Shown piece after piece: positions 43,601 through 51,817 of a stretch of DNA of 55,208 nt (position 1 is its first letter; every line of letters begins with the position of its first letter). The stretch spans positions 1 through 55,208 of the forward strand of contig CAYPXJ010000008.1 of assembly GCA_964414595.1 (NCBI GenBank). Reading direction: 5' to 3'. The translations under genes and the position numbers were made by a program. The notes beneath the pieces were generated by a model. That model was not told the DNA's origin, searched no databases, and worked only from the letters and a program-made list of their open reading frames with translations. The stretch is from CAYPXJ01 sp964414595. GTDB lineage: Bacteria; Pseudomonadota; Alphaproteobacteria; Rickettsiales; CAIJLX01.

Positions 43601-46600
43601 ATGGCGAATATCAATCTTACCACGGGCAATGATACATTTGGTGATGACGACAATAGTAACCAGATATTCGGTCTGGGTGGTAATGATGTGATTTACGCCA
43701 ACGGCGGTGCGGATTCCGTCAACGCCGACGAAGGTAACGATACGGTCTATGGTTGGACTGGTAATGATTCGCTCTCCGGCGGTCAGGGCAATGACCAGCT
43801 TTTTGGTGACCAAGATAATGATACGCTGCGCGGCGGCCAAAACGAGGATACGATTTACGCAGGTATCGGCAATGACTCCATCAATGGCGACGAAGGCAAC
43901 GACATTATTTTTGCCGATGATGGCAACGATACGATCGCAACCGGTCGCGGTAACGATACCGTTACGGGCGGTGCAGGCGACGATATGTTTGTTATTGAGC
44001 GCGCACCTGGCACCACGACTCTCATCAATGACTTCTCTTTTGAATTTAACAAGAAAATCGATCTGCGTGCATTCGATAGCAATTTTGCAAACTTTGATGC
44101 ACTGCGTCCTTTCATCGTAGGCGGCCAGAACGGCAATCAAATTTTCACCACGATTAATCTGCCCGATGGTCAGAAAGTCGTTTTAAACGGCGTATTCGAA
44201 TTCGATCTCAACACATTCTATTTCATCGGCAACACAGGTATCGGCAAAGGCAACGACTATATTATCACCTTTGCAAACCGCGATGACCTTATTAATGCTG
44301 ACGCAAACCAAAACAACCCGGCGGATGGCGGTAACGATACCGTATTCGCAAACGACGGTAACGATACGATCAACGGCGAAGGCGGCAACGATCTGCTTTA
44401 TGGTGGCAACGGCCGCGATCTGCTTAACGCAGGCTTTGGTAATGATTTTGCAACCGGTGACGCAGGCGACGATACCGTAACTGGCGGCGCTGGTACCGAT
44501 AGTATTTATGGCGGCGCGGATAATGACTCCGTAGACGGCGGTGACGATGTGGATTTCGTCGGCGGTGACGCGGGTAACGATACGCTTACCGGTGGTGCAG
44601 GCAATGACAGTATTTTCGGTTGGACTGGTGATGACAGCATTCTTGGTGGTTCCGGCAACGATGTCGCAAACGGTGAAGACGGTAACGATACGGTTACGGG
44701 CGAAGCGGGCGACGACAGCCTGTATGGCTCCGACGGCAATGATAAATTCATCGGCGGCACAGGTGCGGATTACGTAGATGGCGGCAATGGCCGCGACATT
44801 ATCAGCTATGCGACTTCTTCGCAGGCGGTGAATGTGGATCTCGAAGCAGCAAGCGGCTCTGGCGGCGATGCTGAAGGCGATGTGATGATTGATGTGGAAG
44901 ATATCGAAGGCTCTGCATTTGCAGATACGCTGCGCGGTAACTCGATCACGAACACGGTATATGGTTTGGGCGGTAATGATACGATTCGTACGGCACAAGG
45001 TGTAGACACACTGGTTGGCGGCGCGGATAACGATCGCCTTGAAGGTGGCACGGAGAAAGATGATTACGTTTTCACATTCGATGGTACGAACGGCAACGAT
45101 ACGATCGGCAATGATAACGATGGCCGAATCCTCATTGATAACAACCTTGTTGCAGGTCAAGCACAACAAACAGGCACTCCGAATCTCTTCCGCATTGTTT
45201 CCAGCGGCGTCACTTATTTGCTGGCGTATAACGCTACGGCAAAAACACTGACAATTACGGAGCAGGGCAATATCGCAAACGAAAGCGTCACGATTGATGA
45301 CTTCCAAAGCGGTGATTTTGATATTGATATTAATCCTTCCGACGGCATCGTCGACGGTACGCCGGGCAATGACGACATGGACGAAAACTATGTCGATCCG
45401 GAAGGTGACAAATTTACGCCGGGCGATGATATCGGTGAAGGTTACGACGGTAACGACACCATGGAATCGCAAGATGGCGATGACACGCTGCAAGGCGGCG
45501 GTGGCGATGATTCTATCGATGCGGGCCCGGGCGACGACACAGCATGCGGCACGGAAGGTAACGATACAGTTATCGGCGGCGCGGGTGATGATACACTTTG
45601 CGGCAACGTAGGCGATGATTCGCTCTCCGGTGAAGATGGTAATGATTCTATCGGCGGTGGCGACGGCAATGATACGGGCCTCGGCGGCAACGGCAACGAC
45701 ACGATCTTTGGCGATGCAGGCAATGATTCGCTCTCTGGCGGCACAGGCACGGATACGCTCGACGGCGGCGCAGATAATGACACGATCGATGCAGGCGATG
45801 GCAACGATACGGCATGCGGTGGCATAGGCAATGACCTCGTCATTGGCGGTGCTGGCAATGATAATCTCTGCGGCAATCTCGGTAACGATACGCTGCAAGG
45901 CAATGCAGGCAATGATACGCTCGGTGGCGGTGAAGGCAATGATCGCCTGGATGGTGGTGCGGATGCAGATCGCTTCAATTTCACATTCGATGGTACGAAC
46001 GGTAACGATACCGTAACGCGCGGCACGACTGGCGATCAGCTGGTTGTTACCAATGGTCCAAGCGTGGATACGATTTCCGGCGCGGCAACACAAACCAGCC
46101 CGACGACTTACGAACTGACAGTAAATGGCAATACCTACATCTTCACATGGAGTGGTGTGCCTGGTTCTTCCGCTGTTATTACGGAGAAAAATGGCAATGC
46201 AAACGAATCCATCACAATCGAAGAATATTTCGATGGTGATTACGATATTGATACACCGAATCCGGATGGCATCGTAGACGGCACTGCAGGCAATGACCTG
46301 ATGGATGCGGTATATATCGATCCGCAAGGCGATCGTTTCACGACAGGCAATGACCGCGGTATCGGTTACGCTGGTAATGACACGATGACGGGTCTTGCTG
46401 GTAATGATACGCTTGAAGGCCGCGAAGGCGATGACTCCATCCAAGGTAACGATGGTAATGACTCGCTGATTGGCGGTGCTGGTAATGACCGTGAAAATGG
46501 TCAAGCGGGTAATGACGATTACCGTTTCACTTTCGACGGCACAAATGGTCATGATACGGTTGCGGGCGCGCTTGGTTCTGATCGTCTGATGGTGCAGAAG

Positions 46601-49600
46601 GGTGCACAAATCGACGTCCTGCAAGGTACTGCAGTTGTGGTTGCTCCGAATCTCTATGAGCTCGCGGTGAATGGCCGCGTCTACCAACTGGCTTGGAATG
46701 GCGTGAATGGGACGACTGCCGTTATCACTGAGAAAAATGGTAACGCAAACGAGTCGATCACCATCGAGCAATATAACGGTGGCGATTTCGACATCGATCC
46801 GAATACTCCGGACGGTATTGTCGATGGTACGGCTGGCAACGATCTGATGGATGCAGCCTACATCGATCCGCAAGGCGACCGCTTCACGACTGGCAATGAC
46901 CGCGGTATCGGTTATGCCGGTAACGATACGATGACGGGCCTCGCTGGTAATGACACGCTTGAAGGTCGCGAAGGCAATGATTCGATCCAAGGTAACGAAG
47001 GCAACGATACAATTATCGGTGGCATCGGCAACGACCGTATGAACGGCCAAGCTGGCAACGATGATTATGGTTTTGCATTTGATGGCACGAATGGCCACGA
47101 TACAGTGGCAGGCGCGCTCGGCTCCGATCGTCTGATTGTACAGAACGGTGCAAGTATCGATGTTCTGCAAGGTCAGGCTGTTGTTGTTGCTCCGAACCTC
47201 TATGAATTAACTGTAAACGGTAACGTGTATCAAATTGCTTGGAACGGCGTGAATGGTACGACCGCCGTCATCACCGAGAAAAATGGTAACGCAAACGAGT
47301 CGATCACGATCGAGCAATATAACGGTGGCGATTTCGACATCGATCCAAATACACCGGACGGCATCGTCGATGGTACAGCAGGCAATGACCTGATGGATGC
47401 AGCCTACATCGATCCGCAAGGCGACCGCTTCACGACTGGCAATGACCGCGGTATCGGTTACGCTGGTAATGACACGATGACGGGCCTTGCAGGTAATGAC
47501 ACGCTTGAAGGTCGCGAAGGCAATGACGTACTCATCGGCGGAACCGGTGGTGACGAATTCCGCTTCAACTTCAGCGGCACGAATGGCAATGATACCATTA
47601 GTGGCGCAGCAAACATTGGCGATAAGATTTTAGTGCAGAATGGCGCTATGACGGATCTGATCGCGGGTCAGCCGATTAAAATTCAGCCGAATGTCTATCT
47701 GCTAACGGTGAATGGTAATAACTACCTGTTTACCTGGAGCGGTGTGAACGGCACAACCGCTGTTATTACGGAACAAAATGGTAACCTGAACGAGTCGATC
47801 ACGATTGAGCAATTCAATGGTGGTGATTACGACATCGATCCGAGAGATCCAACGCCGCAAGCCGATGGCACGGTAGATGGTACGGCAGGTAATGATCTGA
47901 TGGATGTAAATTACGTCGATCCGCAAACTGATCGTTTCACAGATAGCAATAATTACGGTATCGGTTACGCTGGTAACGACACCATGACCGGCCTCAACGG
48001 TAACGATACGCTGGAAGGCCGTGGTGGTAATGACCTTATTTACGGTGAGCGTCCAGTTGACCAAAATGATTTTGGTCACGATTCTATCTCTGGCGGTGAT
48101 GGTAATGATACATTAGATGGCGGTGTTGGTGACGATACCGTTTTTGGTGATGCTGGCGATGATTCGATTATCGCAGGTCGTGGTAATAACAACATTAACG
48201 GCGGCGATGGTAACGATACAATTTTGTCCGGCAAAGGCTTGGATATGCTGACTGGTGGTACAGGCGATGATACATACCACGTAACGATTGATGACAATGG
48301 TCACGATACGATTATCGATAATGATGGTGATCTGAGCGTGTTTAACAACACATCAAGCCTTGGCGGTTTATTACAAGGGGACGCAGAATTCGTTTCCGGT
48401 ACGTTGTATAAAATTACGGTTGGAGGTCTTGAGCTGAACCTTAACTGGGCAGGTCAGGGAAGCGATCTTGTAATTTCGCGTACAAATTGGAACAACGATA
48501 GCGTGACCATTAAAAACTACACAAATGGCACATTTAACCTGAATCTGCGTCAAGGTGACGGTATCGTGAATGGTACGACAGGTAATGATCTGATGGATGT
48601 GAATTACATCGATCCGCAGGGCGATCGTTTCACTACGGGCAATGATGTCGGTGTCGGTTACGAAGGTAACGATACGATGACGGGTCTAGCTGGTAACGAT
48701 ACAATTTTCGGTTCGGAAGGTCGCGATTCTATTATTGGTGGCGCAGGTAACGATGAACTTTCCGGTGATCGTGGTCAGGAAAGACGCGGCAGCCTGCTAA
48801 TCAATGGCGGCTTCGAAGCAGACCAAATCGCGCAAAATACGTATAACCTGCTTAACAATCTCACAGGTTGGAAAGTCACATCTCCGAATGGTTACGGTGT
48901 GGAACTCCAGCGCTTTACTCCGGCAGCAGCGGCACAAACTGGAACAGTTGCTGCAGTAGAGGGTGCACAGTTGCTCGAGTTGGATCAAGCAGCGCCGTAT
49001 CGCAACAGCGTGTATCAGGATGTGCAGACATTAGGCGTTGCAGATTTTGTACTGCAATTCGCGTATGCACAACGTCCGGGTATCCCGTCTGACCAAAGCA
49101 AGATTCAAGTGCTTTGGAACGGTCAGGTGATTGATACCATCAGTAGCGGTACAACCAACTGGACCAACTTTACCTACCATGTGAAAGGTGCCGGCGACAT
49201 TACACGTTTGGAATTCCGTTCCGATAAAACGGCACTTCCGGGTGCGGGCGGTCTCATTGATAACGTGACACTGAGCTACGATATCAACCAACTGGGCGAT
49301 ACGATTGACGCCGGTGAAGGTAATGATGTTGTGCGCGGCGGTATGGGCAGCGATCTGATCTATGGTAGCGATGGTAACGACACCGTTTACGGCGATGAAA
49401 ACGAAGATACCATTTATGGAAACGCGGGTAGCGATGCACTCGTAGGTGATTTCGGTAATGATGTTCTCAGTGGCGGCGGCGGCGATGATTCGCTACGCGG
49501 TGGCGAGGGCAACGACCAACTCTATGGCGACCAGGAAAATGACTATATACTTGGCAGCGCGGGTAACGATACGCTTATTGGCGGTTCAGGTAACGATACA

Positions 49601-50464
49601 ATTGGCGGCGAAGCCGGTAATGATCTGCTCGGCGGCCAAGATGGTATCGATACGTATGGCTTTATGCTCACCAGCTCGGAAGGCCAGGACACGATTCATG
49701 ATGATGATGGTAATGGTAATATTTTCGAAAATACCATGCTTTTAAGCGGTACGGCGACAGCAACAGGTACGCCTGGTTTTTATAGCCTCACTGCAAATGG
49801 CGCAGCCTACACGCTGAAATGGACTGGCGGCGATCTCGTCATCACGAAAAATGGTGTGGCTAATGACAGCATAACAGTGAAAAACTATGTCAATGGCACG
49901 TTTAACCTTAATTTGGGTGCAGCCGCTCAGGTTGTTGATCCAGATAATCAGCAGGGCGCTACAATCAACGGTACTGAGGATGATGATTGGCTTACTGGCA
50001 CTGGTGGTCGAGATTATATCTGGGGTAACGACGACGAAGATACCATCTACGGCGGCTCTGGCCATGATACGGTATTGGGTGGTGACGATGAAGACATCAT
50101 CTACGGCGGTAACGGTAATGATATCTTGCATGGCGACAACGGAGAAGATTATCTCTACGGCGAAAACGGAAACGATACGCTTTATGGTGATCGCGATGAT
50201 GATACGGTAGAAGGTGGCGCGGGCAATGATCAGCTCTGGGGCTTCTCAGGTGAAGATCTTTTTATTTTGCAAGCTGGCTCCTATGACGTCATCAAGGATT
50301 GGAGTGGTAACGATGACGAGATTCGTGTTGTCGGCGCTTCTTCCATGAATCAAATTCAGCTGGTGGATACGGCAAATGGTATTGAAGTTCGCTTCAATGG
50401 CGGAGCAGTAGGCCTTGTAGAAGGTATCCATGGCGGTATCGGAAGCCAACATTTTGACTTCTAG
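43601..50464 (+). CDS. Giant RTX calcium-binding repeat protein with embedded carbohydrate-binding-like domain
   Basis: 2287 residues, very acidic, no signal peptide; a strong GGAGAAGGAG site precedes the ATG. Most of the protein is RTX nonapeptides (GGxGNDTxx) that fold into calcium-bound beta-rolls, the mark of type I secretion substrates. Between RTX blocks are seven beta-rich modules of about 90-100 residues with a core like AVITEKNGNANESITIE, resembling the haemolysin-type calcium-binding related domain. Residues about 128-235 (INDFSFEFNKKIDLRAF) look like a serralysin C-terminal domain. Residues about 1727-1895 (LLINGGFEADQ; LTGWKVTSPNGYGVELQ) are a non-repeat jelly-roll, probably sugar-binding. 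Only four cysteines occur. The C-terminus ends GSQHFDF. No ABC/MFP secretion genes are in the window. Placement after pelG suggests a matrix protein. Confidence 0.92.
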   Translation: MANINLTTGNDTFGDDDNSNQIFGLGGNDVIYANGGADSVNADEGNDTVYGWTGNDSLSGGQGNDQLFGDQDNDTLRGGQNEDTIYAGIGNDSINGDEGNDIIFADDGNDTIATGRGNDTVTGGAGDDMFVIERAPGTTTLINDFSFEFNKKIDLRAFDSNFANFDALRPFIVGGQNGNQIFTTINLPDGQKVVLNGVFEFDLNTFYFIGNTGIGKGNDYIITFANRDDLINADANQNNPADGGNDTVFANDGNDTINGEGGNDLLYGGNGRDLLNAGFGNDFATGDAGDDTVTGGAGTDSIYGGADNDSVDGGDDVDFVGGDAGNDTLTGGAGNDSIFGWTGDDSILGGSGNDVANGEDGNDTVTGEAGDDSLYGSDGNDKFIGGTGADYVDGGNGRDIISYATSSQAVNVDLEAASGSGGDAEGDVMIDVEDIEGSAFADTLRGNSITNTVYGLGGNDTIRTAQGVDTLVGGADNDRLEGGTEKDDYVFTFDGTNGNDTIGNDNDGRILIDNNLVAGQAQQTGTPNLFRIVSSGVTYLLAYNATAKTLTITEQGNIANESVTIDDFQSGDFDIDINPSDGIVDGTPGNDDMDENYVDPEGDKFTPGDDIGEGYDGNDTMESQDGDDTLQGGGGDDSIDAGPGDDTACGTEGNDTVIGGAGDDTLCGNVGDDSLSGEDGNDSIGGGDGNDTGLGGNGNDTIFGDAGNDSLSGGTGTDTLDGGADNDTIDAGDGNDTACGGIGNDLVIGGAGNDNLCGNLGNDTLQGNAGNDTLGGGEGNDRLDGGADADRFNFTFDGTNGNDTVTRGTTGDQLVVTNGPSVDTISGAATQTSPTTYELTVNGNTYIFTWSGVPGSSAVITEKNGNANESITIEEYFDGDYDIDTPNPDGIVDGTAGNDLMDAVYIDPQGDRFTTGNDRGIGYAGNDTMTGLAGNDTLEGREGDDSIQGNDGNDSLIGGAGNDRENGQAGNDDYRFTFDGTNGHDTVAGALGSDRLMVQKGAQIDVLQGTAVVVAPNLYELAVNGRVYQLAWNGVNGTTAVITEKNGNANESITIEQYNGGDFDIDPNTPDGIVDGTAGNDLMDAAYIDPQGDRFTTGNDRGIGYAGNDTMTGLAGNDTLEGREGNDSIQGNEGNDTIIGGIGNDRMNGQAGNDDYGFAFDGTNGHDTVAGALGSDRLIVQNGASIDVLQGQAVVVAPNLYELTVNGNVYQIAWNGVNGTTAVITEKNGNANESITIEQYNGGDFDIDPNTPDGIVDGTAGNDLMDAAYIDPQGDRFTTGNDRGIGYAGNDTMTGLAGNDTLEGREGNDVLIGGTGGDEFRFNFSGTNGNDTISGAANIGDKILVQNGAMTDLIAGQPIKIQPNVYLLTVNGNNYLFTWSGVNGTTAVITEQNGNLNESITIEQFNGGDYDIDPRDPTPQADGTVDGTAGNDLMDVNYVDPQTDRFTDSNNYGIGYAGNDTMTGLNGNDTLEGRGGNDLIYGERPVDQNDFGHDSISGGDGNDTLDGGVGDDTVFGDAGDDSIIAGRGNNNINGGDGNDTILSGKGLDMLTGGTGDDTYHVTIDDNGHDTIIDNDGDLSVFNNTSSLGGLLQGDAEFVSGTLYKITVGGLELNLNWAGQGSDLVISRTNWNNDSVTIKNYTNGTFNLNLRQGDGIVNGTTGNDLMDVNYIDPQGDRFTTGNDVGVGYEGNDTMTGLAGNDTIFGSEGRDSIIGGAGNDELSGDRGQERRGSLLINGGFEADQIAQNTYNLLNNLTGWKVTSPNGYGVELQRFTPAAAAQTGTVAAVEGAQLLELDQAAPYRNSVYQDVQTLGVADFVLQFAYAQRPGIPSDQSKIQVLWNGQVIDTISSGTTNWTNFTYHVKGAGDITRLEFRSDKTALPGAGGLIDNVTLSYDINQLGDTIDAGEGNDVVRGGMGSDLIYGSDGNDTVYGDENEDTIYGNAGSDALVGDFGNDVLSGGGGDDSLRGGEGNDQLYGDQENDYILGSAGNDTLIGGSGNDTIGGEAGNDLLGGQDGIDTYGFMLTSSEGQDTIHDDDGNGNIFENTMLLSGTATATGTPGFYSLTANGAAYTLKWTGGDLVITKNGVANDSITVKNYVNGTFNLNLGAAAQVVDPDNQQGATINGTEDDDWLTGTGGRDYIWGNDDEDTIYGGSGHDTVLGGDDEDIIYGGNGNDILHGDNGEDYLYGENGNDTLYGDRDDDTVEGGAGNDQLWGFSGEDLFILQAGSYDVIKDWSGNDDEIRVVGASSMNQIQLVDTANGIEVRFNGGAVGLVEGIHGGIGSQHFDF
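45341..48720 (+). repeat. Long tandem super-repeats inside the RTX gene
   Basis: A unit beginning DG(I/T)V(D/N)GTxGNDxMD recurs at 45341, 46265, 46811, 47357, 47864 and 48557. Intervals are 924, 546, 546, 507 and 693 bases. The two 546-base units (182 residues each) starting at 46265 and 46811 are very similar, and long stretches between the units at 46811 and 47357 are nearly identical at DNA level. This marks recent duplication and a likely site of length variation and mis-assembly. Confidence 0.85.
48781..49290 (+). other. Non-repeat jelly-roll domain inside the RTX protein
   Basis: Codons 1727-1896 contain no RTX motif. The segment opens SLLINGGFEAD, contains LTGWKVTSP, EGAQLLELDQ and FVLQFAYAQRPG, and ends GGLIDNVTLSYD. 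The order NGGFE...GW...LELD...F(A)Y..R.G...IDNV is typical of DUF642-like galactose-binding-fold domains. Sugar binding is inference from fold resemblance. Confidence 0.6.
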
Positions 50465-50485
50465 TTTTTCTTAGTGGTTAAGAAG

Positions 50486-50518
50486 AAAAAAGGGGCGTAT
50501 AAAAATACGCCCCTTTTT
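50486..50518 (+). terminator. Rho-independent terminator of the RTX gene
   Basis: GGGGCGTAT (50492-50500) pairs with ATACGCCCC (50505-50513) over nine bases with an AAAA loop, flanked by A-run and T-run. It lies 22 bases after the RTX stop codon. Confidence 0.9.
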
Positions 50519-50638
50519 ATGCTGCAAGTGCTCAAAATTTCCATCGCGATCGAAGCAAATAAATTTTCTATTATGAGTTGTTGCCGCTAACCAACTATTA
50601 ATAAAAAGAATTCCAAAATTGATGAGGAAAAAACCTAC

Positions 50639-50667
50639 TTGACAGGTAGAGTTTTATCTACTATATA
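50639..50667 (+). promoter_or_regulatory. Consensus sigma-70 promoter
   Basis: TTGACA (50639-50644), a 17-base spacer and TATATA (50662-50667). It is the best promoter match I see in the window. Transcription would start near 50674, giving a 185-base leader before the small secreted protein. Confidence 0.8.
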
Positions 50668-50673
50668 GGGTGC

Positions 50674-50859
50674 ACTTCGACCACGGGGGTGGGCTCAAAG
50701 CTTCAGCTTGTGCCAATATGTATAGTGGTCATAGAAAGCGGTTCACGTAGACCGCAGAAGTGTAAGGAATAAAGGACAACCTTTAGCCTGTAGGCCAGTG
50801 AGGCCTGAAGGGCATTCCTGGAAGTGTAAAACGCTACAAGAACGCAACAAAGGAGAACA
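50674..50859 (+). ncRNA. Structured 5' leader (possible cis-regulatory RNA)
   Basis: About 185 bases between a strong promoter and ATG 50860 hold several perfect complementary pairs: GACCAC 50679-50684 with GTGGTC 50725-50730 (enclosing AAGC/GCTT); GCGGT 50738-50742 with ACCGC 50751-50755; and AGGAAT 50765-50770 with ATTCCT 50814-50819, which encloses AAAGG/CCTTT (50771-50784) and AGGCC/GGCCT (50792-50806). The last set makes a three-way junction. The ribosome site AAAGGAG follows unpaired. I recognise no known riboswitch class. Confidence 0.55.
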
Positions 50860-51057
50860 ATGATGCGTATGATGAGCAACTACGTGCAGAAGACTGCAGG
50901 TCTTGCCGTATTGCTGATGTTGGCAGCGGTAGCACCGGTATCTGCTTTTGCACAGGACGGATCTTCAGATCGTGATCGCGCGGCAAATAATGTTTATAAT
51001 GACAACGCGCGTAACGCTGTGAATTATCCGTTCGTCTACGATCTCTATCGCTATTAA
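50860..51057 (+). CDS. Small secreted protein (65 aa) with Asn/Tyr-rich mature part
   Basis: 65 residues; a second ATG one codon on is possible. A signal peptide (hydrophobic core AVLLMLAAVAPVSAFA, cleavage after about residue 31) leaves a mature peptide of about 34 residues starting QDGSSDRDRAANN and ending FVYDLYRY. It has no cysteine. AAAGGAG precedes the start, a consensus promoter lies 190 bases upstream and a perfect terminator follows, so it is a complete, independently expressed gene. Function unknown; high expression is suggested by the signals. Confidence 0.8.
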   Translation: MMRMMSNYVQKTAGLAVLLMLAAVAPVSAFAQDGSSDRDRAANNVYNDNARNAVNYPFVYDLYRY

Positions 51058-51072
51058 GTCATAGAAGATCTC

Positions 51073-51101
51073 AAAAAGGAGGGGCTTACCCCTCCTTTTT
51101 T
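51073..51101 (+). terminator. Rho-independent terminator of the small secreted protein gene
   Basis: AAAAAGGAGGGG (51073-51084) and CCCCTCCTTTTT (51089-51100) form a perfect 12-bp stem with a CTTA loop and a T-run, 16 bases after the stop codon. Confidence 0.93.
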
Positions 51102-51120
51102 GTTAGTCAGGAAAAAATGC

Positions 51121-51411
51121 ATGTTAAAAAAAGTAAAAGTTAGGTTCGCGCGGCTTAAAAAATTATCCAAAAGTCCGGAAAATGCGAACATGCGGCATAA
51201 ATTGGCGTCTTCCCAAAAAAGAAGTGTGCGTGCGCTCACATCTATCAGTCAGAAAACCGGTTTGCCGGTTAGCAATTTCCAAGGGGGTTATAGTCAGGTT
51301 GCAGAGATATTTCTGACCCGTAATCTATTGCAGATGGGGAAGCCTGTCACCTTGCACAACCGAATAGTTCTAAAAGAGCATTTTAACAGCTATTCAGGGA
51401 CCCTTCATTAG
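51121..51411 (+). CDS. Small basic hypothetical protein (96 aa)
   Basis: 96 residues from ATG 51121, with an AGGA stretch about 10 bases upstream. The N-terminal third is strongly basic (MLKKVKVRFARLKKLSK), followed by RSVRALTSISQKTGLPVSNF and RNLLQMGKPVTLHNR. No membrane helix, cysteine or known motif is seen. It starts 20 bases after a strong terminator, and I find no clear promoter, so it may be a chance frame. Confidence 0.4.
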   Translation: MLKKVKVRFARLKKLSKSPENANMRHKLASSQKRSVRALTSISQKTGLPVSNFQGGYSQVAEIFLTRNLLQMGKPVTLHNRIVLKEHFNSYSGTLH

Positions 51412-51596
51412 CTCCCGGCTTAGAATAAGCGTGGATTTCTCTTGCTTTTTTTTACAAAACCGTTAGGAATCGCCCATATCAGGGTAAAACGTTAGCAAAA
51501 AGCGCTATTTCCTAGATAAAAATAGAAAATAGCACTAGCCAAAACGTTAAAAATATGTTAATAATTACATATTGATTAAAATTTTATGAAAATTGC
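51412..51596. other. AT-rich gene-free stretch with direct and inverted repeats
   Basis: AAAACGTTA occurs at 51486-51494 and again at 51541-51549. Between them GCTATTT (51504-51510) and AAATAGC (51527-51533) can pair. No coding frame of note. It may hold the promoter of the structured RNA that follows. Confidence 0.35.
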
Positions 51597-51807
51597 TGGG
51601 GTGGGGGCAAGACGCTATCACCGCAGATGCGAGCGGAAGCTCTAAAAAAGGAATTTTAGGTTACCCACTCAGGCAAGTAGTCGTGGGGTGTGTAAATGGG
51701 GCGCATCACTCTATTCTGACATCCTCCTCCTCCTCCCTGACGGTCAGGTGGTGCGTCTCACTCAAATAACAAAAACGCCGGTGAAAAATCACCGGCGTTT
51801 CTTTTTT
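51597..51807 (+). ncRNA. Candidate small RNA with CCTCC repeat and terminator
   Basis: No protein is apparent here, but the plus strand folds well: GATGCG (51626-51631) pairs with CGCATC (51702-51707) and encloses two hairpins, CTAAAA/TTTTAG (51642-51659) and CCCAC/GTGGG (51664-51687), a three-way junction. Then CCTCCTCCTCCTCCC (51723-51737) follows, complementary to Shine-Dalgarno sequences, next to CCTGA/TCAGG. The transcript would end at the strong terminator 51773-51807. Anti-Shine-Dalgarno CCTCC segments are known in some alphaproteobacterial small RNAs. The 5' end is uncertain; no good promoter is visible. Confidence 0.45.
51773..51807. terminator. Bidirectional Rho-independent terminator
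   Basis: AAACGCCGGTGA (51773-51784) and TCACCGGCGTTT (51789-51800) form a perfect 12-bp stem with an AAAA loop. T-runs follow on both strands, so it can end the minus-strand secreted-protein gene and any plus-strand transcript from the preceding region. Confidence 0.92.
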
Positions 51808-51817
51808 CAACTGCGGA

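Noticed and set aside
45442..46026. Further antisense frames with Ser/Pro/Leu repeats opposite the RTX gene
   Set aside because: Same cause: repeat codon structure of the plus-strand gene. The products are low-complexity mirror images.
44183..47170. A 995-codon open frame on the minus strand opposite the RTX gene
   Set aside because: It is antisense to RTX repeats. The repeated Gly-Asn-Asp codons read backwards give ATC-GTT-NCC-type codons with no stops, producing a monotonous Ile/Val/Ala/Thr protein. No signal, motif or ribosome site supports it.
46265..47863. CRISPR-like array because of regularly spaced repeats
   Set aside because: The repeats are coding, 546 bases long and without unique spacers; they are protein super-repeats.
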